Shown: positions 1 to 8,900 of the stretch, piece by piece | How positions within the stretch are numbered: the first letter of the stretch is position 1 | How the letters are laid out: the number at the start of each line of letters is the position of its first letter | Source: Saccharomycopsis phalli | Lineage: Eukaryota; Ascomycota; Saccharomycetes; Ascoideales; Saccharomycopsidaceae | Assembly (NCBI GenBank): GCA_020342235.1 | Contig: CP073212.1 | Location: forward strand, 1,674,001-1,738,000 | Direction: 5' to 3' | Length of the DNA stretch: 64,000 bases | Program-made: the position numbers and the translations under genes | The notes under the pieces: model-generated | Seen by the model: only the letters and a program-made list of their open reading frames with translations | Databases searched by the model: none | What the model was told of the DNA's origin: nothing

Positions 1-333
1 AGCGTCAGAAAGCCCGCTCACCAAGTTTGTGTAAAGCTCTGCTGCTACTGACTCGGGGTCTCGAATATGCCACGTCTTGTCAGCAAACTGCTTTGCTTTT
101 GGATCCAGGTCCTCATCAGCATCCTCAATTCTGTGAGAAATTGTCTTGAACGCAATTGGCAACACGGTCTCCGGTGGAACTTTCTCCCTCAAGGAAACCT
201 CAGAAATCCTTCGGTGAAGGGAGGCACGCCGTGAAAGACCTGGACGCTGCTCAGGCTTGGACTCAACATCAAATCGGATATTTTTCTCGGAACTGAAGTC
301 GTCGTACTTCACATCAATCGAGCTTTCGGCCAT
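1..333 (-). CDS. P-type cation ATPase, N-terminal fragment (cut by window edge)
   Basis: The minus strand is open from an ATG at 333 to base 1, giving 111 codons that run off the left edge. The first ~60 residues are charged and contain basic/serine stretches (RRASLHRRISEVS). Residues ~88-111 read KTWHIRDPESVAAELYTNL followed by SGLSDA. This resembles the cation-ATPase N-terminal domain of fungal type IIC (Na/K-ATPase-like) pumps, where a W-H pair precedes an amphipathic helix and a G-L-S/T turn. The family would pump cations at the plasma or an internal membrane using ATP. No membrane or catalytic segment (DKTG) is inside the window, so the family call rests on this short domain only. ENA-type or other P2 ATPases remain possible. 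Confidence 0.5.
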   Translation of the reverse strand, partial: MAESSIDVKYDDFSSEKNIRFDVESKPEQRPGLSRRASLHRRISEVSLREKVPPETVLPIAFKTISHRIEDADEDLDPKAKQFADKTWHIRDPESVAAELYTNLVSGLSDA

Positions 334-1047
334 TGTCAAAAGGTTGTCGAAACTTCAGGTTGTTTACAGAAAAAAAGGGCATGGTTATGGATTTTATACC
401 AAATAATTGTCTACAAAGCATGTTAAAACTCGTATCACATTGGAATAGGTGTGTTATCTCTAAAATAATTCCCGCAACTATGTATTGTTCCCTTGATGTT
501 TGGCCTCCAAAGATAGTTGCGCACGTGATTTTCTTCTCTCTGCCTGTGTGCAAAGTCACGGGAAGGTCTCTTGGGCTCAGGATTTTTTTTACGAGTGTTT
601 ATGCACATGCGCAAGTCATAGTTCTTTGGTTTGAGATCCTAAAAATCCCTCATTAACCAGCCAATCATCACAAACCGATGACATAATTCTTGCCCCTCTC
701 ATTTGACTCTGAGACTATTTGGCTCGATATATTTTTCCTAGGTTGGAAAACTTCGCTGAGAATCTTGTTTTACTCGCATGGAGGTAGTTCGATTATCAAT
801 CTACTTCAAGCATAACACTTTGCACTCACTAATGACGCAATATAATTATGATGTAATCTTACGTGGCCTTGATTACCAGTAATTGCAAATTTTTGCACGG
901 TCTAGTTAGGATTAGTTCCTCATTTAGGGTTTTGCCGTGATATCCCAAACGGGTGACTGTCGGACGACGTCATTGCTACATTAGTATATTATATGTTTTA
1001 TGAGCTATTTAACCTGCAAACTGTTAATCCAGTTTGGAAAAAGACGC
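334..1047. other. intergenic spacer, no gene seen
   Basis: This AT-rich spacer lies between the start of the ATPase-like gene and the 3' end of the dioxygenase gene. Only short open frames occur, none with recognisable protein character. It should contain the ATPase promoter and the dioxygenase terminator. Confidence 0.6.
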
Positions 1048-2283
1048 CTACTCGAGATTTGCATCGTTAGTGAGATTACCACGAGCCCGTTGTTCAAACT
1101 CAATGGTCTCAAACAACGCTTTAAAATTACCCTTACCAAACCCATTGTGATTATGGCGTTGGATAATCTCCAAGAATATTGTGGGTCTATCTAACAATGG
1201 CTTAGTGAAAAGCTGTAGTAAGTACCCGTTTTCATCAAAATCAACTAGAATCCCATACTTCTGGATCTCGTCCAAGGATTCCTTGATTTGTATCTTGGAA
1301 CTTTTCAAGCGAAGTCTTAAATCATGGTAGTACTTGTCGGGGACGGTGATAAACTCGCATCCCCTGGCTCTCATTGATGCAATTGTCGTGAGAATATTCT
1401 CTGTGGAAAGAGCAATGTGCTGAATTCCAGGCCCGTTGTTGTAGTCCAAGAATTCCTCAATCTGTGACTTGCAACGCCCAATGGCAGGCTCGTTGATAGG
1501 CATCTTCACTATATCTTCGGTTCCAGTCATGACAATCGACTTGAGTGCGGAATACTCGGTAGAAACGTCTTCCTCATCGACGCTCCAGAATCGATGGAAT
1601 CCAAAAGCTTGGGCGTAGAGTTTACATGATTCGTTCATCATATGCCATCCCTGGTTCTGTACACAGTGGTCGATGGTCTGAAGCTTTACTGGGGGAAGTG
1701 ACTTGATGAGCGGCGTGGTGAAACTTGAAAAAAACGACTTTCCCTCCAAGGACTCGTATCCTGGCAAGAATGGACCATTGTACTCTGATCTGTCTACCAA
1801 AGTGTGTGTAGTATCTCCAAAGACCCCGACCTTTGCCATTCTAACCTTACCATGTATGTCTTCTATTGTGTGAGGAGGCAAGATACACCGTGCACCATTA
1901 GCAACTGCAATTGAATAAACCTTATCTACTTGATCCACTGAAAACGCAACGTCCTTTACAGCGTCTCCATGCTTGGTAATGAATTTTGACATTTCTGTCA
2001 CCACATCATTATTTTCCTTACTGTGTTTGAAGGAGCTGCGCAATGGAGACATGAACTGAAAAATAGTGTTGCCGTTTTTGACAACATGGCTGCACACGGC
2101 TCTGCTACCTGTCTCTAGTCCCTTATAGCTCAATGGGATGAACCCCAATGAGATGATGAAATAAGCAGCGACGAGCTTGGAGTTTGACACATAGAAGGTG
2201 ACGTGATCGTAACCTTTGTATCGAATGTCTTTCAAGTCTGGGTTTGGATTGAGGAATTCAAAATCTGGTTCGCCCTTGGTCAT
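1048..2283 (-). CDS. HPD1: 4-hydroxyphenylpyruvate dioxygenase
   Basis: A 411-residue protein of typical length for HPPD. It would convert 4-hydroxyphenylpyruvate to homogentisate in tyrosine catabolism, using non-haem iron in the cytosol. The family has an N-terminal and a C-terminal vicinal-oxygen-chelate half. The N-terminal half begins around DHVTFYVSN (residues 26-34). The expected iron ligands of the C-terminal half are visible: His206 in IDHCVQN, His289 in GPGIQHIAL and Glu372 in FLEIIQR. The C-terminal GFGKGNFKALFE gate segment is also present. The gene starts at an ATG at 2283 and diverges from the MCT-type permease at 3003, with a 719 bp shared spacer. That pairing hints at a link between aromatic acid catabolism and transport, but this is inference. 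Confidence 0.93.
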   Translation of the reverse strand: MTKGEPDFEFLNPNPDLKDIRYKGYDHVTFYVSNSKLVAAYFIISLGFIPLSYKGLETGSRAVCSHVVKNGNTIFQFMSPLRSSFKHSKENNDVVTEMSKFITKHGDAVKDVAFSVDQVDKVYSIAVANGARCILPPHTIEDIHGKVRMAKVGVFGDTTHTLVDRSEYNGPFLPGYESLEGKSFFSSFTTPLIKSLPPVKLQTIDHCVQNQGWHMMNESCKLYAQAFGFHRFWSVDEEDVSTEYSALKSIVMTGTEDIVKMPINEPAIGRCKSQIEEFLDYNNGPGIQHIALSTENILTTIASMRARGCEFITVPDKYYHDLRLRLKSSKIQIKESLDEIQKYGILVDFDENGYLLQLFTKPLLDRPTIFLEIIQRHNHNGFGKGNFKALFETIEFEQRARGNLTNDANLE

Positions 2284-3002
2284 ATTTATTTTATATTATG
2301 ATTGAAAGAATTTCGGGAAGTGGCTGTTTAAATAGTTTGAATTGTGGTACATGTGGTTATACAAAGTGTTTGTGATGCATTTGTACAAGGACAGAAAGTA
2401 GAAGCAGAAGCCGCGCCATGTACAGTCACAAAACACAGATGTAAAAAGTACCGACTCACAATCGCATTATGTAATGATTGACATCTTCAGGGGCAATCCT
2501 TTGATATAATGCATGCTCAAAATTCTGGGGAACATTGATGCCAATATATGTTTACTACAGTACAGGATCCCTGCACTGCGAATCTAGGCATTTTTCATTT
2601 TAGTGGATCTATGATGGAATACCAAGGTTGAAGATAGATCTTTTACCGTTTTAGATCTTGTACCATGTAAATCGCTTATCATTGCCCAAGAGCCTTATCA
2701 GTTAGTGCGAGTCGCCATATACATGACCGGTGCTCCGAGATTGCCATACATAAAGATGATTTTTAGTGAGTACTGGTGATGATTAGTATATCTCGGCTTA
2801 GTAATTTGAGAAGCAGTGAATATAGGAAGGATATAAGGTCGTTGTACTGCTAGGAAATTGTGAAAAACGTTTACATAAATTGACACTGCGTTTACAGTCA
2901 ATGGGCTTGGCAGGACTGGAGCAATAAACAGCAAAAGCAAATAGAAGCACATAGAAAAGAAACGCACGCATAATTGAATATTAGACATAGCCGAATAATA
3001 CC
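2284..3002. promoter_or_regulatory. divergent spacer between HPPD and MCT-type permease
   Basis: This spacer must contain promoters for both flanking divergent genes. It is AT-rich with no clear TATA pair and no Reb1-type site. A 96-codon minus-strand open frame (2698-2988) has no family likeness and is taken as chance. Confidence 0.5.
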
Positions 3003-4448
3003 ATGTCGCAAGACATTGTGCCTATTATACAAGGCCAGACCAACAGGAGCTCAGAACATAATGAGTCCATGGGGAATGAAAAAGCCAAGGAAGTCTTGGT
3101 TCACACGCAAGATTACAGCCTAGATGCCGAGTCGCAGTGCGACAGCTTTGAAATTCCAGATGGAGGATATGGCTGGGTGAATGTTGCGGCGTTCTTCTTG
3201 ACTAGTTTCTGCTGCTGGGGAGGCAATGCGGGATTCAGCATTTACCTAGCGGAGTATATCAAGCAGAATAAATTTGATTCGAAACCCATTGACTATGCTG
3301 CGGTTGGAGGATTGGCGTTTGGCGCAGGGTTTTTGTTTGCACCGGGGATCACATTTGGCGTGGGCAGGTTCGGTCCCAATGCAGTGATGTTCTTTGGATC
3401 GCTTATCCAGCTAGCTGCCATGCTCTTGGCCAGCTTCTCCACTAAAATCTGGCAGCTTTATCTTACACAGGGCGTGCTTATGGGCTTTGGATTAGCACTC
3501 GTTGCTGCACCGGTTCCGCCGATCATTCCTCAATGGTTCAGCAAAAAACGGAGTTTGGCCATGGGAATCGGATCTGCAGGGTCTGGTGTTGGTGGGCTTG
3601 TCTTCAACTTGGCGATGCAGCAGATTGTCCAGCGATACTCAGTGCAGTGGGCTCTTCGTGCCCAGGCGATTATTTGTGTGGTGGTCAACTGCTGCTGCTC
3701 GCTAGTCATCCGGGGCCGCAGAATCAAAACAGAGTTCCATATGTTCGACGTGCAAATTGCAAAACTCCCCTCTTTCTGGCTCATGATCTCATGGGTGATA
3801 TTCACCATGCTTGGCTATGTCATGGTGCAGTACTGTCTCCTGGATGCTACCCGTGCGCTTGGATACTCATCCATCCAAGGTTCCATCACAGCAGCACTTC
3901 TTAGCGTGGGTGCAATCATTGGTCGGCCCTTGGCGGGACACTGTGGGGATCTTGTTGGCCCTCTAACTACGTCAGCAGTGGTGTATTTGCTCTGTGGAGT
4001 GTTTGCCTTGGCAATGTGGGTCCCCTGCCGCAACTTGGCCACAATATACGTGTTTTCCTTCATTGAAGGTGCGCTCATGGGATATATCTGGGGCGGTATT
4101 GGTGCAGTGATCCCTCGAGTGACTGGACTTCGCAAGGCCACTGTGGCTTTTGGCATGCTCTGGATTGCAATTTCCGCCTCGGGAATTGTATCTCCAATCA
4201 TTGGTTTCTCTTTGAAACGGCTGTTGCCCCACGGTGTTGTGGTGGAAAAGACCCAGTATGTGTTTGCAGCGTTGTTTGCGGGTATTGCATTTCTTCTCTC
4301 TGGAGTCGCCATGGTGTTTTTGAGAGGGTATATTCTAGCGAGGGACTTCAAGGCAGGGACCTTGGACCCTGACAATCCGGCATGCCTCTTTGATACGATC
4401 AGTTTTCGACAGGTGGTTCTGCACATGTTCCTTCCTGTGAAGGTGTAG
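3003..4448 (+). CDS. MFS monocarboxylate-permease (MCT/MCH) family transporter
   Basis: A 481-residue membrane protein with about 12 hydrophobic segments. After a ~50-residue polar N-terminus comes IPDGGYGWVNVAAFF. The D-G-G-Y-G-W block is the signature preceding TM1 in the MCT (SLC16/MCH/ESBP6) branch of the major facilitator superfamily. A central hydrophilic stretch around RGRRIKTEFHMFD separates the two six-helix halves. The family moves monocarboxylates or related solutes across plasma or organelle membranes, but yeast MCH proteins often do not carry lactate, so the substrate cannot be read from the sequence. The ATG at 3003 is the first in frame. It diverges from the HPPD gene, so an aromatic-acid-related substrate is a reasonable but untested guess. 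Confidence 0.85.
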   Translation: MSQDIVPIIQGQTNRSSEHNESMGNEKAKEVLVHTQDYSLDAESQCDSFEIPDGGYGWVNVAAFFLTSFCCWGGNAGFSIYLAEYIKQNKFDSKPIDYAAVGGLAFGAGFLFAPGITFGVGRFGPNAVMFFGSLIQLAAMLLASFSTKIWQLYLTQGVLMGFGLALVAAPVPPIIPQWFSKKRSLAMGIGSAGSGVGGLVFNLAMQQIVQRYSVQWALRAQAIICVVVNCCCSLVIRGRRIKTEFHMFDVQIAKLPSFWLMISWVIFTMLGYVMVQYCLLDATRALGYSSIQGSITAALLSVGAIIGRPLAGHCGDLVGPLTTSAVVYLLCGVFALAMWVPCRNLATIYVFSFIEGALMGYIWGGIGAVIPRVTGLRKATVAFGMLWIAISASGIVSPIIGFSLKRLLPHGVVVEKTQYVFAALFAGIAFLLSGVAMVFLRGYILARDFKAGTLDPDNPACLFDTISFRQVVLHMFLPVKV

Positions 4449-4797
4449 TGGCATGATTGTTGGATCTACAAGTCACTCGGGTGGGAGTTTGTTGATGCTG
4501 TCACTGATATCAGTGGCACCAGGTTATTAATAAATGGAAATAGCCATGGCATGAACGTTGCTTGAGGTGGTTGCTCAACATGAACCGTCAGGTGACAAGC
4601 TCAATTTACGGCTACAATATACGGGTTTCCGCTTCTTGATTGGGGGATTTTGTGGTTGAAACTACCTTAGAGATGGACAACCAATGTAGTTGGACGGGGT
4701 TTCTCGGGTGGATTATACCCCAAGCAGCTTGCTCACAGTGAGTACGTGGAATATTGTCTTGGCAAACAGGCAATCCTAAATGAGACTAGGTAATGTG

Positions 4798-4882
4798 AAT
4801 GAGATGCCAGACTAAATGAGATGCCAGACTAAATGAGATGCAAAACTAAATGATATGCAAGACTAAATGAGATATAAGACTA
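4798..4882. repeat. 17-bp tandem repeat, 5 copies
   Basis: The unit AATGAGATGCCAGACTA is repeated five times with drift in later copies. It lies in the 645 bp spacer between the permease stop and ACB1. Nothing else is recognised in the spacer apart from the ACB1 promoter. Confidence 0.9.
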
Positions 4883-5017
4883 CACAGGCGAAACCAAATA
4901 AACCATTTAGAATCAGTCTCCAATATAAGTTACTTGTAGATAGTACCGGTGCTAGCCAAGTTGAAGAATCACGTGCGCTTCACGGCATAATGACAAGAGC
5001 ATGTGAATCAATCATGC

Positions 5018-5025
5018 CCGGGTAA
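5018..5025 (+). promoter_or_regulatory. Reb1-type site upstream of ACB1
   Basis: CCGGGTAA (within CCCGGGTAAC), about 70 bp before the ACB1 ATG. It matches the Reb1 consensus (CGGGTAA). A TATA-like TATAAATA follows at 5058-5065. Confidence 0.6.
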
Positions 5026-5093
5026 CTGCATCGAGTGGCGGACGAATGTTGGGGAAGTATAAATAGGTGAGCATCCCCAAGAAGATTGGAAAA

Positions 5094-5399
5094 ATGGTTT
5101 CTGCAGAGTTTACTGAAAAAGTGAGTGATTGAGTAGATCTTTGGCAGGAGTACTGACAGCAGGCTGAATTAGTGTCTAAATTGACCAAACGGCCAAGCGA
5201 CGACGAATTGTTGGAGTTGTACGGGTTGTACAAGCAAGCAACTGTTGGAGACAACACCACCACCAAACCGGGGGTGTTTGACTTCAAGGGCAAGTACAAG
5301 TGGGAGTCGTGGGATAAGTTGAAGGGAACGAGCCAAGCGGATGCCGAGAAGCAGTACATTGCCTTGGTGGACAAGTTGTTGGTCAAGTACAAGGAGTAG
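5094..5399 (+). CDS. ACB1: acyl-CoA-binding protein, one intron
   Basis: Two exons, 5094-5120 and 5163-5399, give an 87-residue protein, the usual length for fungal Acb1. The N-terminus MVSAEFTEK joins to AELVSKLTKRPSDDELLELY after splicing. The core contains LYGLYKQATVGDN and KYKWESWDKLKG, the conserved acyl-CoA-binding helices with the Tyr/Lys pocket residues. It binds and ferries long-chain acyl-CoA esters in the cytosol. The intron (5121-5162, 42 nt) has donor GTGAGT, branch TACTGAC and a CAGCAG acceptor. Using the first CAG would add one Gln. The start was chosen because exon 1 matches the conserved Acb1 N-terminus; exon 2 alone lacks it. ACB1 is convergent with EMA19, with 42 bp between stops. 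Confidence 0.95.
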
Positions 5400-5441
5400 T
5401 CAATAAATGATGTGTGCGCACGTAGCTTGACTATATAGGGA

Positions 5442-6024
5442 TTATTTGGACTTTTCCTTGGCAGTGACCTGGTTGTACTTTGAGATGATCCGGGAGATGC
5501 GGAGGGAAAAGTCAATGAACATTGCCAATGGGATGATGAACGTCGGGAAGTATGCGGCAAACAACTTCCATTTGTCCAGAGCATCCACAGTGAATCCGAT
5601 AATGTCTGCGTGCTCGTTGTTGTATGCATACATTTCATAGAAGCAGAACACAGAGGTGAGCGAGGCGTTGAAGCCATATGCTGCAAGCCAAGGATAGTAT
5701 TTGTTGGTGCCTTTTGTTAGTAACAGAAAAAGTGGAAGAGGACATACCTTTGAGCAACCAGTATGCGCCTAGGAAGAAGAGTGGGAGCTGGAAGAAGACT
5801 TCGAATTGCAATGCGGCTTTGAACCACAATGGAGGCACCAGGACGATAAAGTCCTTGTGAGTTGCAATATGGTAGGCAATGACCTGGTTTTGCACGGCCA
5901 AGCGGTACTGGCTGGGGATATTGATTGCACAGTCGATTAAAAGGGCAACTGGGATGTGGAGCAAGAAATAAACTGCGTAGACTGTGTCTCTCATGGTTAA
6001 AGGTAGTTGGATAAGTTTATTCAT
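5442..6024 (-). CDS. EMA19: EXPERA/TMEM97-family membrane protein (Ema19-like), one intron
   Basis: Exon 1 is 5748-6024 and exon 2 is 5442-5710, together 181 residues. The intron (5711-5747) is only 37 nt: donor GTATGT, branch TACTAAC, acceptor AAAAG five bases later. Splicing fuses AYWLLKG to TNKYYPWLAAYGFN, restoring the conserved KG..YPWL..YG turn between TM3 and TM4. Four hydrophobic helices and the EXPERA layout point to the TMEM97/sigma-2 receptor family. Its yeast member Ema19 sits in the ER and affects mitochondrial precursor handling. A CAG acceptor 30 nt further would stay in frame but delete ten conserved residues. The start is the ATG at 6024. An in-frame Met at 5994 is an alternative. 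A C-terminal lysine-rich tail (KEKSK) may be an ER retrieval signal. Confidence 0.85.
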
Positions 6025-6055
6025 TAGTCCCCCCGCGCCTCGTACCTGCACATGT

Positions 6056-6063
6056 CCGGGTAA
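6056..6063 (+). promoter_or_regulatory. Reb1-type site between EMA19 and SEC4
   Basis: CCGGGTAA (in TCCGGGTAAC), 32 bp from the EMA19 start and 189 bp from the SEC4 start, in a 227 bp divergent promoter. Confidence 0.6.
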
Positions 6064-6251
6064 CAGCGGCCAAACGATTCGAAACACTTGATGTTATTTG
6101 TTTGATTACACACAGTTTGTTTTCGACTCTGCTGGCCAACTCTAGCAAAGTACCCACGACGACATATAGAAGTTTTACGCTAAAGTTACACCGTATCGAC
6201 CGGCGATTTGCATCTGTGCAGTTTTTTTATTTTTCCTGAACCCCTGTCATA

Positions 6252-6866
6252 ATGTCTGGTGCCCGAACCCCGTCTCGGTCCTATGACATGATCATGAAGT
6301 TGTTGCTTGTGGGCGACTCCGGTGTCGGCAAGTCGTGCTTGTTGCTCCGGTTCGTCGAGGACAAGTTCAACCCGAGCTTCATCACAACAATCGGCATCGA
6401 TTTCAAGATCAGAACCATCGAGGTCAACGGCAAGCGTATCAAGCTACAAGTTTGGGATACCGCGGGACAAGAACGGTTCCGCACCATCACCACCGCATAC
6501 TACCGTGGCGCCATGGGAATCATCTTGGTGTATGATGTCACCGACGAGCGCACCTTTGAAAACGTGCAGACTTGGTTCTCGACCGTGAACCAGCATGCGA
6601 ACGACGACGCACAGTTGATGCTTGTGGGCAACAAGTGCGACGAGACCGAGAACCGAGCAATCAGCAAGAAGGACGGCGAGGCTCTTGGCAAGGAGTTGAA
6701 CATCCCCTTTATAGAGGCAAGTGCCAAGACCAACGAGAACGTCGACGAGATTTTCTTCCAGTTGGCGACGTTGATCCAAGATAAAGTTTCACAAGATCAG
6801 TTGCACAATAACGGGGGCGATCTTAATATTAAGCAACCAGGTGCTGGCAAGGCCGGGTGCTGTTAA
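6252..6866 (+). CDS. SEC4: Rab GTPase Sec4 (exocytic)
   Basis: A 204-residue Ras-superfamily GTPase. Visible motifs are the P-loop GDSGVGKS (21-28), switch [10 protein letters not shown] with the effector Thr, DTAGQE (69-74), NKCD and SAK. The C-terminus AGKAGCC carries the double cysteine for geranylgeranylation. The sequence after the P-loop and the Sec4/Rab8-type switch regions ([13 protein letters not shown]) support Sec4, which delivers Golgi-derived vesicles to the plasma membrane through the exocyst. No in-frame CTG codon was noticed and codon use is strongly biased, consistent with high expression. It diverges from EMA19. Confidence 0.96.
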   Translation: MSGARTPSRSYDMIMKLLLVGDSGVGKSCLLLRFVEDKFNPSFITTIGIDFKIRTIEVNGKRIKLQVWDTAGQERFRTITTAYYRGAMGIILVYDVTDERTFENVQTWFSTVNQHANDDAQLMLVGNKCDETENRAISKKDGEALGKELNIPFIEASAKTNENVDEIFFQLATLIQDKVSQDQLHNNGGDLNIKQPGAGKAGCC

Positions 6867-8189
6867 TGTTTTATAATGTAACTGTATCAATGTATGTTTG
6901 ATTGGGATTGTAATTGTAGTGCCTGCCAAGGATTGCCAATGGCAGTATAGCAAATGTACAGACCAAGTACTACAGACTATATTTCACCATGGTTCGCTCC
7001 ACTGGATTTTGGTTACAAACTGTAGATGGAATGGTATAAACATGGCCAAAAACATGGGCCGAAAATGTAGACCGAAACATGGGTCAAAAATGTAAACCGA
7101 AACATGGCCAAAAACGTAGACTGAAAACCTAGGCCAAAAACGAGGCCCGACTGGAGAAGGTAAACGTCAGGAGATTTCCATGGGTCGCGGCATAAAAAGG
7201 GAGGGTTAATTATAGCAATTCCACCTGTTTATTCAGACTGGTTGCATAGACCGCACCACGTGTACTATCCCTGTCAAGCAAACCATCTCTTGTATTATGG
7301 TAATTCCACCTTTATGGAACTCCACTAGTATTGTCTTGGATGGATTCTATCGTATGTTGATCGCAAAGCAAGTGTACAGCCCATGAAACTTTAAACTTGC
7401 AAAATGAATACCGCCCCCAGCCCATTGTTCCATGATCGATAACAACAAATTTTAATCGCGGATCGTTATTTACAATCTTCAACAGTCGGCTCTTATGGTA
7501 TAGTCCCATTGTGGACTGCCCACCTACATGATTTCCCAAGTCATAACCGTACAATTCTGAGACAGTACCATCCACCAGTTTACGCCCAATCACAAATATT
7601 TCCGTGGCCCACGCCATCAACAAATACCCGCAACTCTAAATAGCTTGTCCCGAGCTTCTGCCACTACACATTTATTCCAACACTTACAGGGTCTTGGTGC
7701 TACGCTGTGTTTCCGCCACCCAGTGATTTGATATGCGTCCCAGAGTAGACTAGAAGCCTGTCTATTGTCTATGAGACATGCTAGTGTGCTACTAGACCAA
7801 CGGTAGCCAGCGGATATAGACGATGATGCAATACTGGACACCAGAATTGGCTCTGATATAATATTAAGGTGGCTAAGTTGCACTGACAATAGATTGTGAC
7901 ACTCGCCAACACTTGAGTCAAGCGGCGGGCGCACTGCCATCATTCCACTCAAAGAATGACTGTACAAGACAATGGAAAAGGGCTATAAGTCCATGATGGT
8001 TATATTTATCACAAGAGTGTCATCTATGAGACGTGCCCAGCCACACTGCAAGGCAATGCGCGCTTGCGCGCTTCCCGAAATAAACAAAATACCCCGTCAA
8101 CAGGGGGAGGTAAATAAACGCATCGCGCAAAAAAAGTATATAAATATCCGGTGTTCCCTAGGGATATTTCATCATTACAACTTACAAAA
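6867..8189. other. long intergenic region, no confident gene
   Basis: About 1.3 kb between SEC4 and the small membrane-tail gene. It holds a degenerate repeat (7041-7149). Two overlapping minus-strand open frames (7312-7623 and 7617-7967) lack recognised motifs and a good joint start. The right end is the promoter of the small gene, with a strong TATATAAATA around 8140. Nothing else is recognised. Confidence 0.5.
7041..7149. repeat. degenerate 24-25 bp tandem repeat, about 4 copies
   Basis: The unit is close to ACCGAAACATGGCCAAAAA plus a few bases (CGTAG or TGTAA), with variable middle bases. It is restricted to this spacer. Confidence 0.75.
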
Positions 8190-8375
8190 ATGGCCAACTC
8201 TACTTCATCTGCTTCCCTTGTTCAAACCGTCAACGTTGCTGGTAACTCTTCTTCGAGCTCTACCTCCAAGTCTGGTGCCTTTGCTATCAAGCCAGTCAAC
8301 GGTGACAACTGGAAGATGGTCACCATGTTTGCTGGATTTTTGGGATTGACTGCTGTTTTGTCTGCTGCTTTGTAA
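8190..8375 (+). CDS. 61-residue protein with C-terminal membrane segment
   Basis: The ATG at 8190 follows a good context (CTTACAAAAATGGCC). About 40 bp upstream is a strong TATATAAATA box, so expression is probably high. The polar N-terminus begins MANSTSSASLVQTVNVAG and runs into a serine-rich stretch. It is followed by NGDNWK and a hydrophobic end, MVTMFAGFLGLTAVLSAAL, long enough for one membrane helix reaching the last residue. There is no N-terminal signal peptide, so a tail-anchored protein is more likely than a GPI protein. Leucine and serine codons are the favoured ones (TTG, TCT/TCC), unlike random sequence. I do not recognise the family. An alternative ATG 39 bases upstream (8151) adds 13 residues but lies too close to the TATA box. 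Confidence 0.7.
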   Translation: MANSTSSASLVQTVNVAGNSSSSSTSKSGAFAIKPVNGDNWKMVTMFAGFLGLTAVLSAAL

Positions 8376-8900
8376 GAGGAGACTTGTATTTTAGTTGCTG
8401 GCAATTTAATCAGTTTGTTTTAGTATCATCGCATTACAATGTTAATATTATAACTTGGATTTTTGTAGGGCAGACTGCCGGGATTATTCGGCAAGGCATT
8501 TGTAATGCAAGGTCAAGTATTTGCATAAAGTGTGGATCAACTTGCAAGGGCAATGTGCTTGAATTAGTAAACATTTTGAAAGTTTAAATAGAGTTTGAAG
8601 GAGTGGTGAAATTTTTAGGTATAGCCTTGATGTTGTTAATGGGTGTTTTGTCTTTTGAGTTGGATCTCTGGCTTGTTGTGTTGTTCCGTATGTTGCGTTT
8701 TGCTATGTTTACTACTGTACAAGACTTGAGTACATAACTTTTATTAGTTTCGGTACATGACTTTTATTAACGGAGCTTAGTATAGTTATAGAGGTAAATA
8801 AACATGCCTTTTATGAACTTCTGCACATGGCTTTTATTCCTTCTATCCTCCACATCTTCCTATCCTCTATATCCACTTCCCTATCCTTCTATTTCCTCTC
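8376..8900. other. intergenic spacer with pyrimidine-rich tract
   Basis: The 3' flank of the small gene and of BMT6. A C/T-rich tract (about 8835-8920) of degenerate TATCCTCT-like units runs up to and just past the BMT6 stop. No gene is seen. Confidence 0.5.

Noticed and set aside
6025-6087. N-terminal extension of EMA19 to an ATG at 6087
   Set aside because: It would translate the Reb1-type site, and the first membrane helix is already complete from 6024.
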